Below, in pieces: positions 23,211 to 33,080 of a stretch of 64,000 nt of DNA. A program made the translations under genes and the position numbers. How positions within the stretch are numbered: position 1 is the stretch's first letter; each line of letters opens with the position of its first letter. This stretch comes from Zygnema cylindricum (taxonomy: Eukaryota; Streptophyta; Zygnematophyceae; Zygnematales; Zygnemataceae), in contig JBBHKE010001997.1 in assembly GCA_037447655.1 (NCBI GenBank), positions 1-64,000 of the forward strand, given 5' to 3'. Below the pieces are notes generated by a model. It ran no database searches. It was not told the DNA's origin and was given only the letters and a program-made list of their open reading frames with translations.

Positions 23211-24243
23211 TGAAACTCTGAGACCTCCATGAGTCCTCAGAGTGGACAGCTTCTAAGAAGCCTCTAGGATAACCCTGACCCCTTTGTGTTTTAGCAAAAA
23301 TAACTGCCACCCTGACAGACAATAACTCTGACCAACTTCCTCACTGTGAAGGCAAGACTCCCCTGAGTTTATAGCAAAAAGAATCTCTGAATTTGCTTTC
23401 TTGAGCTGTTATGGAGGGTCAAAGTTGACCTTTTGTACTTTAGCTCTTTTGGAGAGAGGGTCCTATCTCCTAATTTTTCTAAGTCCTATCTCTCTCACAG
23501 ACTCTATCTACTGATGTACGGAGCCAATCAGATTACTCCTCCGTAGGTAAAAGTACAGTTGCCGATGTACTTTTTGTACGAACATTATACGACATGGCCT
23601 AAATGTCGACACGTGGTATATCCGGATTCGCTCCCTTAATCCTCGCAGATGCCGCGATCCAATGCCATTCCGCCACGTGTCATCCGATGTGGCTATGATC
23701 AAAAACCGCCGAAATTCTCTTCCGCGATCTCGGCGTTTAATTTCGGCCGTCCGATTAAATTCACATTTAATCGTAGCCGTAAAGAAATAAATGTGCGGTA
23801 TTGGTTTCTTATCCGTACCGTAATCCGTACTTTTACATTTACTGGATCTATGTCTCCCGTAAAACTATTTCAGTTAAATGAACTATCCTACGTATAAATG
23901 TTTAATTAATTATCAATTCCTATCATACGTAACACTATCTCTAGACTTAACGGTTAGAGCTACCGGCTACCGACTACTTACCGGCCGGCAAGTTCCAGGA
24001 TCGAATCCTGGAGGCGACACATATATTTTAGTAAAATTATTCTTAATTATAAATAAACTAATATTTATATTCCGTAAACCTCTGGATAGCCTAGGTAGCC
24101 ATGGCTCTAGCTTCCTCTCCAGCTTCTCAGTGACTGCGACAAGTTTGAGAGTTGGAGAGAGAAGTTAGAGGTAGACTGCCTCGGCTTCTTTCTTATTTCT
24201 ATTCAGACCTAGAAAATACTTTAAAAGACTATTAATTTCTACA
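23211..24243 (-). mobile_element. Solo LTR, minus orientation, perfect 5-bp target duplication
   Basis: The plus strand reads TGAAACTCTG..TTTCTACA, the reverse of the copia LTR ends. The flanks are TTAAT on both sides (23206-23210 and 24244-24248). It is 1033 bp and closest to the LTRs of the two copia elements. No internal sequence is attached, so it arose by LTR-LTR recombination. Confidence 0.95.
23944..24021 (+). other. tRNA-like module inside an LTR
   Basis: The segment has an A-box-like taacggttagagctaccgg (23948-23966). A perfect T-arm follows at 23995-24011: stem ccagg, 7-nt loop atcgaat, stem cctgg. The spacing fits a pol III internal promoter. No pairing acceptor stem was found, so this is not a functional tRNA gene. 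It is antisense to the LTR, and related modules occupy the same place in the other LTRs of the group. Confidence 0.6.
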
Positions 24244-24429
24244 TTAATGACTACTAGTATAGAGTACATTATAATGTACTATCTAAAATTTAAAAACGAA
24301 ACGGCAAATAGGCGGTGGGAGCGTGACGGGATAATTTTGGTGGACTCTCATCCACCACCGCCGAAGGCACATGGCTTATACGACATGTATGCACCTTATA
24401 TCGCCTTCTTCCTGGATTTATTTTCTATT

Positions 24430-24690
24430 TTCCACGCGGCCCAATTTTAGACGTTTAGTCTGTGCGTAGTGTCCTCTTTGACATCATTAGCCACACACTG
24501 GAGGGTTCGCGAGATGGCGTCTCGGATTAAAAAGGCAGAGCATCCGACGTTCAAGTTTAACGCCCATAGCCTTGGAGACTCTTTAGTAAATATGCTTTTC
24601 CTAAAAAAATAAAGAAGGATTACGGAATGGTACAAAACAGTACGGCCCTCAGTAAACAACCTCACTTTTTCGCTAATGGAAGTGCGGCCT
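24430..24690. repeat. Dispersed 260-bp repeat, copy 1
   Basis: Shared blocks with 28992-29240 include ccacgcggcc, ggcgtctcgga, and an ending actttttcgctaatggaagt. There are no terminal repeats or ORF. It is probably a fragment of a non-autonomous element of unknown class. Confidence 0.65.
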
Positions 24691-26650
24691 AGCAGCGACT
24701 TTTGTCACATTTCAAACTGCAACTGTGGCCGGGCCGCTAAAATTTAAGCACCTTGCCAGAAACGTGGACTTGATTCGAAAGCTTTCTTAAAGCTGACGTA
24801 TGCGACAGTGTATTCGATTGACTACAGTATGATACGGTGGCAGACACGTGCGTAACAAAATGAACTTTACGTGCCGATATACGGCCGATTTCTTTGCACG
24901 TCGTAGTGGCTCTGTACCTCCGAAAACGGCATCTGCAAGTCATATTTGTCCAATTCGTACGGATTTGGACTTATGGGCATAGGACAGCTATGCTGCAAAT
25001 CCACCAAAGTCACCTGAAAAGATTTTCCAGAGGAGGAGCGTCACGCTCACTTTGACTTTTTTCGTCCTTTTTATTAGGGTTCGGCGAGCTTGTTTTTGTC
25101 GTTTTATAGGCTGTTTGAACTTTGAAGTCATTATTTTGTACAATGAGACAGTACGTCGGTACAAGTCTGACATTTAGCTTGTACCACTGAAATACTTTGA
25201 CTTTTTCGAACATCTGAACGCAAGGACACGTGTGAAAGAAACTGATGTACGGCGTGTAAAAAAAACAAAATCTGCCACGAATCAGAAATGGAGTTTGGCA
25301 ACCGGCGTATTCTAACCGGCACCGGTACGTTGTACTTGCCGGAAACGTTAACCGTCTTTCCACAAGCTTTCTTAAAGCTGACGTATGCGACAGTGCAGCA
25401 TATCGACTGCTGTAACGCTCATCGGAAAAATTTCCGTTAGATTTTGCAATTCTGCTTTTGGCCTTTTGCTGTTATTTGTTGAATATACTTTAGACTTTGT
25501 CCGTACGGTACGGATTTGTTAACGATGACTAAGATCTCCTCTTTGTAAACGTAAGAGCTTTATTTCAAAACGTGCGATGGAAAAAACCATCAAAGTACAA
25601 AGGGTTTCAAAAAAGGGAAAAAAACCCTCCTCTTTGTCTCCTCTTTGCCGCATTGTCTCGTCACATGTCTTGCCAAACTGCAACTTCTGTCCACCATTGA
25701 CAAAAACCATAGTTCAAAAGTAGGTGAAAGTACGCCCATACAATATGCCTATTGTACGCAAAACATACAATATGACCTAAGACCCATATTGTACTGGTCG
25801 CAAAATGAAAAAGAAAAGTAACAGGGTTGAGTTGCACATCGTTCGATAGAGAATTAAACGTCATCGGACGGTCGCTGATCAAAGTAGCCATCTAAGAAGA
25901 TCACATGAAAAGCCCATAACACAACTTGCGCCTACCAAAGGCCTACCATAAAACGCCTACTTTTGAACTATGACAAAAACTATAGAATGAACAATTATTA
26001 TTTGTCTGTTTAGTTGTCTTCTCTTTTTTATTTATTTTTCTTTTTTTCTTGTACCTGTGTGTACAATGACGTGGCATTTAGCATTCACAAAAGCGAAAAA
26101 AGGTAAAAAAAAAAAATGTCGAAGAGATTAGTTAACCTACTATAGCAGTTTCCAGCATGTCTGTACTTGTAAGAGTCCCGGTGTTCGTTTGGTACGACTT
26201 CGATACATATCGGCCGGTAAATTAAATCTACAAAACAACGATTTTGTTTAATGAACCTGAGGATTTCACGTGTGAACAGAAATATAGCTTAGGGCACTTT
26301 CCCATGTAACCGAAACTTTAGTCTTGTAACTTTGTTTGTAGGAGCACCAGCACCATGGAAACAGGTTCTCTTTTCATAGTTTATATGGTCCGTTCACATG
26401 GTGAAGAAAAATATTAGTGATGATTGGACCATTTTTATTATAGATAAAGAGGAATACTCCATGGTCATAAAAAAACCCTATATGAACGTGAACGTTGTAG
26501 GAGGAGGGTGTCTGTATTGATTAGTACCATAAATCATAAATAAATAGCACATTACATCATACGGAAAAACATACGTAATATCCTCCTCCCGCCCTTGAGC
26601 GCGTGCTACGTGGGGGTGGGGTGGAGGGGGGCTTTTCATTTTTTTTTTAC
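24691..26650. other. Intergenic region with an internal direct repeat; no gene
   Basis: A block of about 75 bp at 24755-24835 recurs at about 25336-25420 (core ctttcttaaagctgacgtat followed by gcgacagtg). The spacing of about 590 bp would fit ends of a small unrecognised element. The rest is AT-rich, with gtac-rich pieces. ORFs of 60-117 codons here carry no recognisable domain. Confidence 0.45.
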
Positions 26651-26659
26651 CTATCGTCA

Positions 26660-27100
26660 CTCTAATATATGGCGATAAAAATATATCGAATTATGTGCAG
26701 ATATATCGCCCAAATATCGGGATGGAAATCTTATCAATATATCGATGCAATATATCGATGAGCGGGTACTCAAAACTTAGAACATATCGAATATAGGCAA
26801 GAGGCCTTCGATACACAACACTACGGCAATGCACTATGGCAACGTAACCATGAGCGTTGTAATTTTGTACTTTTTCGGGTATAGGCGGGTACGGTTAGTC
26901 GCGAGAAATCGAGTTTCGGTTGAGCTTTTATTTTCGTAAACGCGTTTCAGGTAACGGTTAACAATCTAGGAGCGTGACATGACCCGGTAGAGCGTCGGGT
27001 ACTCATATTTTGAAAAATTAAAAACGGTAGGTTTCGGTTATGTAAAGTTTTGACTTTTGCGACCCCTGCCTTCGATACACAACACTACGGCAATAATGTT
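26660..27100. repeat. Decayed hAT-like fragments rich in cgatatatcg
   Basis: Two right-end-like sequences, cttcgatacacaacactacggcaa, occur at 26808 and 27068. The part 26877-27060 is homologous to the flanks of the insertion at 29911-30852 and lacks that insertion, so it serves as an empty site. Confidence 0.6.
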
Positions 27101-27603
27101 CTCCTCGACCCGACGTTACTCGCGGGACGCTTGACTCGCACGTCCACACAGCGTGACAATACGTTTTTTGTACTTTTGCTACGACGGAACTTCATCTTAT
27201 GATCTAGACATGGGGCCGAGGCGTAATTACTTTGGGATTTCCCCCTACGCGCGCCAATTTTTTGACAATAGATCAAGAGCCAATCAGTGTTGACCTCCCG
27301 TACGGCGAGACCAGATTCCATTGTACCTTTGTACCTCTGACGAAGCCAATCGCTGACGAGGCCACATGCCGCCATCGAGGCCTCCGCTTCGCTGGGAGCT
27401 GCCGACCGAAAGTGGCCATTGGCAGGCGTTTCTCGACGAGGCGAAACCTTGTGACCGTACGGATCGGAACTAGCTGGACTTCCATAGCCGTACAATCCCC
27501 AATCTGAACAGGTTGTCGGCGGGACCTTCAACGACATCTTGTTATAACCACCAGACAACCAGCTATATTGTATCGTATGGAACAGTTGGCGCAAAAGGTA
27601 CAC
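27085..27603 (-). CDS. Orphan ORF of 172 codons, unknown
   Basis: This is a single open frame in a locally GC-richer stretch, bounded on its 3' side by a hAT-like end. The product would be basic and Ser/Arg-rich, with no domain, signal peptide or membrane segment that I recognise. A 91-codon frame is also open on the other strand, which suggests GC-driven openness. It could be a first exon, a transposon remnant or chance. I lean toward not a gene. Confidence 0.15.
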   Translation of the reverse strand: MYLLRQLFHTIQYSWLSGGYNKMSLKVPPTTCSDWGLYGYGSPASSDPYGHKVSPRRETPANGHFRSAAPSEAEASMAACGLVSDWLRQRYKGTMESGLAVREVNTDWLLIYCQKIGARRGKSQSNYASAPCLDHKMKFRRSKSTKNVLSRCVDVRVKRPASNVGSRRTLLP

Positions 27604-27939
27604 ATTAGAGCCGCAAACGACAAAACATGCGTCGGCTATGCTGAACTGTGTGTACAGAATCGCATAGAATCTTTGACCTGTTCGATTCTTTTATGGGAGC
27701 TTTTATGATGATCGGATTGCGAAGTGCCACGTGGCTGACTGAAGTTTAAGTTTAAAATATCCGTATTTTTTGTACCATTCCGTACTGTATGATTTCTATC
27801 GTTTGAAAAACATTTCTGGCGTGAATCTGCCACGTGTCGTCAATGTGCCGGGAGTGAACGTGGACCGTCCGATGGTTTCTGTTTCATCGTCTATTTTCAT
27901 TTTTGAGAAACATTTTCGGACGAATCTCCCACAGAATCT

Positions 27940-28250
27940 GACGTCCGGCTGTCCGACGGACGATCTATTCGAATCTTAAGGTACATAGAGACGACTGGCG
28001 TCCATAGTGCCACGTGGCATGTTTTTCTGCAGGTGCTGACCCATGCCGCCAATCACCATTTGACTCTAATGTGAATCTATCGGATTGTCCAAGGTGCCAG
28101 GAGTGAACATCGACCGTTCGTTTTCTATTCTTTGAGCGACCTTTTTTGTTTTTTTTCAAAAGTCAAAACGCTTTTATTGAGAATCCATCGAGAGGCTCCT
28201 GGATTCCCGGAGGAAACGTCGATCGTTCGATTTTCCCGTTCGAAAATTTT
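27940..28250. repeat. Dispersed repeat, uninterrupted copy of 1700-2270
   Basis: It aligns with 1700-2270 but lacks the 258-bp insert, reading ccaaggtgccaggagtgaac straight through. Upstream, at about 27845-27930, a related half-unit (gtgccgggagtgaacgtgg) precedes it. Confidence 0.75.
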
Positions 28251-28301
28251 GTCTTCCTTTGAAACGCGCCGCCTATGCTCTTTGAATCGTGCGCGGCACG
28301 C

Positions 28302-28706
28302 TACACCGTGAATCGCTATTAGCGTACATGACGCTAATTGGGGTACCCCTTTTTTTGGGGCAAATTCTCAAATAGAATAAAGTACGCTAAATGTTTTTGC
28401 ACGTTATTTGAGGTACCCCGCTCAATGCGGTTCATAACTGTAATTTATTGCCCTTTTAAATAGTGTGGTGTACCGACTGTCAGATATGTACTATTCCGTA
28501 CATTTTTAATTTTAAAAGTACAGAAATATAATAATATATAATTGCGTAAACATTTTCCGGCATACGCAGGTGTCAGAAAAACGCGACGGCGTACGATTTG
28601 AACAATTTCGTACATCTACATGTTTTAGTGTGGACATATTACGTGCCGAAAATTTTTACAAAGCAGTTTACAAATTAGAGTACATGATAAATTAGTATCA
28701 TGGTGT
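28302..28706. mobile_element. Non-autonomous TIR element (about 405 bp)
   Basis: The left end is TACACCGTGAATCGCTATTA and the right end is atcatggtgta. Its interior is shared with 36076-36580 (the tgttttagtgtgga-like and cgcgacggcgta blocks). It belongs to the CACCGTGAATCG group but has a different interior from the 222-bp MITEs. No ORF was seen. Confidence 0.6.
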
Positions 28707-28727
28707 ACCCGAAAAAACACAATTTAC

Positions 28728-28737
28728 NNNNNNNNNN
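28728..28737. other. Assembly gap (10 N)
   Basis: Ten N bases stand here. Sequence on both sides is repeat-rich, so the true distance may differ. Confidence 0.99.
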
Positions 28738-28991
28738 TCACAAATGACCGTGCCGCAAGGTAATACAGCACGGTCACTTGTTGCAAAGAGTTAATACTAA
28801 CCGCGGTGCATCCAATCAAAAGTCTAAGAATTTTATATCTTTATAATCCCACCTGAAGGTAATCGCTTTTTCACCCCAAAAAATGACTTCCGGCATGGCA
28901 AAACATGTCGAGGCATGTATTAAAAAAAAAGTTCCTTTTGTTGTAACGTCTTTTTACAGCTCCGCATTTAATCCTGGCAGCCTAAGATAAT

Positions 28992-29240
28992 GTTCCACGC
29001 GGCCAATTGTTACACGTTCTGTATTCGAGAACTGTCCTCCCTGTGCACGGTCTTAACAAACTGTAGGGTTTATGACGTGGCGTCTCGGATAAAAAGTGTA
29101 ATAGAATCCGACGGTCCTAATTTACGCCTCGACATTTTTCTGCAATGTTGTTTTCCTTGAAGAAAAAATATGTACGGAGATGTACGAAACGATACAGCCG
29201 TCAATAAAAAACCCCACTTTTTCGCTAATGGAAGTCCACC
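28992..29240. repeat. Dispersed 260-bp repeat, copy 2
   Basis: It is the partner of 24430-24690, with the same block order and orientation. Confidence 0.65.
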
Positions 29241-29502
29241 CCAATATTTCTATATTTTAAGAATCTGAAAACTAACCTACGTGGCGCCAATCATAATTGA
29301 GAAACGTTGTTCACTGGCACGATATAATGGAACGCCGTGCCAGTAAACACTACAAAAAGACGTATTCGCAGGTTTACAGGGACCGCCTAATGGAGTAGAG
29401 GCCTAAGAATAAAATAGAAAACACGCGATTTTTCGTACGAAGTGAAGCGAAAGGGTTAAAGTGGGTGGGAGCTTTTTCGCTTTTTTTTTTTTTGCTATTT
29501 TC

Positions 29503-31258
29503 TAGTGTTGTGTATCGGGTAAAAACTCATCGCGATAAAACCGATACCTATAGTTTTCGGTTGTCGAACGGTGAGCAGAGGTCGCAAACGGTCAATCGGA
29601 ACCGTGACCGATCGTTAACCGACCGCCCGCGTCAGATCCGGAACGGATTCGGTTGCCAAATTTGGGGGGCCGGGCAGATTCGGGCGGTTGATTCACAGAA
29701 AAAAAAAAAACAGTTACGGTCGGGTAAGCAAAATATGAAAATTTTGTACTGTCCATACAATCCAACATTATTGTACTTTGTACTCTTGTTATCGTTGGAG
29801 GGTATACGGGAGATGTACCACTAATTTTGCACTTATTCGGGTATGGGCGGGTACTGGTAGTCACGAGAAATCGAGTTTCGGTTAAGCTTTTATTTTCGTT
29901 AACACGTTTCGTATTGTTGTGTATCGGTAAAAAAATTATCGCGATAACACCGATAGCGATAGTTATCGGTTATCCAACGGTCTGAGGTCCCGATATATCG
30001 GTCTGAGACCAACAAATTCCATATCGACGATAACTTTAAAAAAAATATAGTATGCACACAATAGTACTTTATAACATATTGTATTATATTATTGACTTTA
30101 TATAGCGTGGCATGCCACGAATAAGAATCTGTTCCGTCTCTGTTTAACTGCGACAGCGTAGCACATAAACATTGGCCGATTAACTGAATACAAATTTTAC
30201 GCCAACTTACGAAATTGAACCAACAATCTGGTGAACATGGAAATGTAAAAGGACGGCGGACACAAAGTACAACGGACGCAAAATAACTTTTTGCGCGCCA
30301 TCGGAATCGAACGGACGACTTGGAATGAGAAAATACGAGCGGACGGTCAGCGTGAGCGACGACATCCAGGAGTGGCTCTTTTGGCAGCTTATGCCAAAAG
30401 AGCCAACCGATTGACACATGGCAGGTCCCTAGTGGATCCCAAGGAAGAAAAGGACAAAGTCATGGCGTCGGATGTGAAAGGTACATCGTTTTTACTGTAT
30501 TCGTACCAAAACCGTAGAGTTCTCATGGCGGCTACAATACTTTCTGTGCTTGTACACCTGTACAATACAATGATCTGATTGGTAAACACCTCAGTAGATA
30601 GGGGTTGTGAGTAGGGCGCGTCCGGGGAATAACACGTACAGTTGAGTGTACGGACTGTAGATTTATCTGTACGGTCAGATATCGCCGATAGTTATTGATA
30701 TCGGTGTTATCGCCAATAATAACCGATAAATATCGGTTATTTATCGGCGTTAACACCGATAACGATATATATCGTACCAATATATCGAGTATCGGCTACC
30801 CGAAGAAAGGCCCATATTGGTTATCAGCAAATCCTTACCGATACACAACACAAGCGTTTCGGTTAACGGTTAACACTTTTGGAACGTGACATAACCCGTT
30901 CGGGCGTCGGGTACTCAGATTTTGTAAAAAAAAACCAGTCGGTTTGGGTTATCTAAAATTTTGACTCTTGCGACCTCTGACGGTGAGGGATTCCGATATA
31001 TCGCTTGGCTAACTCAAAACCCTCAACGGTTCAAGATCTTACACATAAAACATCGACGGTCAATTCTCGTTGTCACCAGAGACGAAGGCGACTACAATGC
31101 TTTTCCCTTTTAGAAAAAGGGCAAAGCAAAAACAATATAATCTGTTTTTCATCGCAATAACACCAGTAACGATATATCGTGGCAGCATATCGATTATCGA
31201 TAGGCCAAAAAATAAAGCATATCGGTTATCGACAAATGGTTGCTGATACATGACACTA
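29503..31258. mobile_element. Outer hAT-like TIR element carrying an inner insertion
   Basis: The left end is TAGTGTTGTGTATCGGGTA and the right end is gatacatgacacta. The sequence tattttc abuts both ends (8-bp duplication not exact). The interior contains many cgatatatcg and tatcggttat units. It lacks transposase-like ORFs, so it is non-autonomous. It carries the element at 29911-30852 and a cargo-like unique stretch around 30060-30660. Confidence 0.5.
29911..30852. mobile_element. Inner hAT-like element with target duplication
   Basis: Its ends are inverted (ttgttgtgtatcggta and taccgatacacaaca). The flanks cacgtttc (29903-29910) and agcgtttc (30853-30860) are an imperfect 8-bp duplication. 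The homologous site near 26942 reads through cgcgtttc without insert. Eight-base duplications and a TAGTG-type end fit the hAT superfamily. No transposase was recognised. Confidence 0.6.
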
Positions 31259-33080
31259 TTTTCGCCTTCTCGTGCCTATGTATGTAACCAAACATATTTC
31301 CAGTGTGGTAAGTACAAAAAAGTACAGGAGGCGTAAATTTCACGTTGACACCTCGAAAAAAACTACGAAAATGCACACTTTCAGTGAAAAGGGCACTTGC
31401 TTGGTTTTGGTGTCCACTGAAGTCCGTGAAAATTATGCATTTGGGGTGGCCACATGACAATTCTCATTCCAAAACCCAACAATGAAAGGTTTATATTGTC
31501 TGTCGATATAAAAGTTTTTCGCCAACCAAATAAACAGACAGCGGGAATACTAAGTGATTGCCACGTTTGCTGATGGCCTATCACCTTTGTAACCTTGGTG
31601 TGACAAGTTGTATGTTTGTGCTTAACATACTCTGGTTCCCACGCAATCACATGGTATATAATGGCACATTGTACTGATCTTGAGTGAACAGAATGCGCAA
31701 CATAGAAAAAAAACATTGTGCATATAAGTTATAATATACTGTACAGTAGTGTTGTAACATCAACTATATAGTGTACACATTTGTTTGATACAGGATCTCG
31801 ACCAGTTGAAGTACTATCATGCATCCTGCTCACTCTAATGCATTCACACGTGTAAAATTTGAGTGGTTGTTTACTACTTTGTTATTGACTCGAGTCATTC
31901 ATTTTCAAATGTAGGTTTCCGTCATCTGGTTTTGTTTAGACCTTGTTCTGCACCGCAACAGTCTACTTATCAAAATTAGAATTATATGTGCTAATACTGA
32001 GTTTTTTTTCTTTTCCACAGTGGACAAACCATGGCACTTTCATTATTTGCTTTTCTAAACGCCACCAATGGCGGGCTCGATATACTCTCACTCATATCAT
32101 ACACACAGCGGGTTAAAGGTTGTACTTTGGACTCATAACTCTGATGCTACAATAATTAAGACCTCGTATGAACCCACTATTATAAGGGATAAGAAATGTG
32201 GGATATCAGAGAGACTGGCCGTATCAGAAAGGCAAGTTTTAAAGTGTGTTAGTTTGTACTAAGCACTCCTTTCATCTCCTTAGGAAGGTAATAAGGTATG
32301 TTTTCAGATTGACGATTAACTGAGATTGACTTTTCAGTTGCATCGTCACGAGTACGATCTGTAGTAAATAAAGCATCAATCAAGTTTTGTATTGACGTTT
32401 TGCAACAAAAAACATAACCATGACAAAGAACACAACCATTATTCATGTGCGAGATTATCCAACATCACATATTAATCAGTTGTTTATTTGAGTAGTTAAT
32501 AAATAAATTAATCACTTGGAAGTAAGGAGAGCCACAATACCTTGTATAAAACCTACGAGACACGACGACTCTTTGCCAACGCTTCCGACTCATTTACAAT
32601 TTGCGAGTTACAATTTGCGTGTTACAATTTGTATGAATCAATTTCAAAAATAAATTCGTGGTCAATTACATCAATTTGTGGCCAATTTGCATAAATTTGC
32701 GATTTGATTATATGAATAAGAGAAACCACACTCCAATGCCTAGAAATTATGAGATGCCAAAACATTCTTTCAAGGATGGAACAACAACACTGAAAGTGTG
32801 TGGCTCGGTTCACCTATGAACAAAATGTACTAAGTAAAAAACTAACGCATACCTGATGGGAACAACAGTGTAAAAAACGATGAAGAAAGGTAATGAAACT
32901 TATTAATGGATGGAACCGAGTTGGATCTACCATGCATGGAGCCTATCACAAATACAAGTTATAATTGAGTTCGTCAAACAGTTCCGAGTCATTTCTCTCA
33001 ATATTTACAATTGAATCGTTAACAGAAGCTACTAGAGCCCATAATAATAAAAAAATCATACTTTTACACCTTAGACTCTC
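31259..33080. other. Intergenic region; no gene recognised
   Basis: This is AT-rich unique-looking sequence downstream of the FHA gene. A short irregular repeat of caatttgcg-like units lies at 32595-32710. ORFs up to 111 codons have no recognisable domain. It may include the 3' UTR of the FHA gene. Confidence 0.5.

Noticed and set aside
23944-24021. A functional tRNA gene
   Set aside because: The T-arm is perfect but there is no pairing acceptor stem and no clear anticodon arm. It is treated as a tRNA-derived module.
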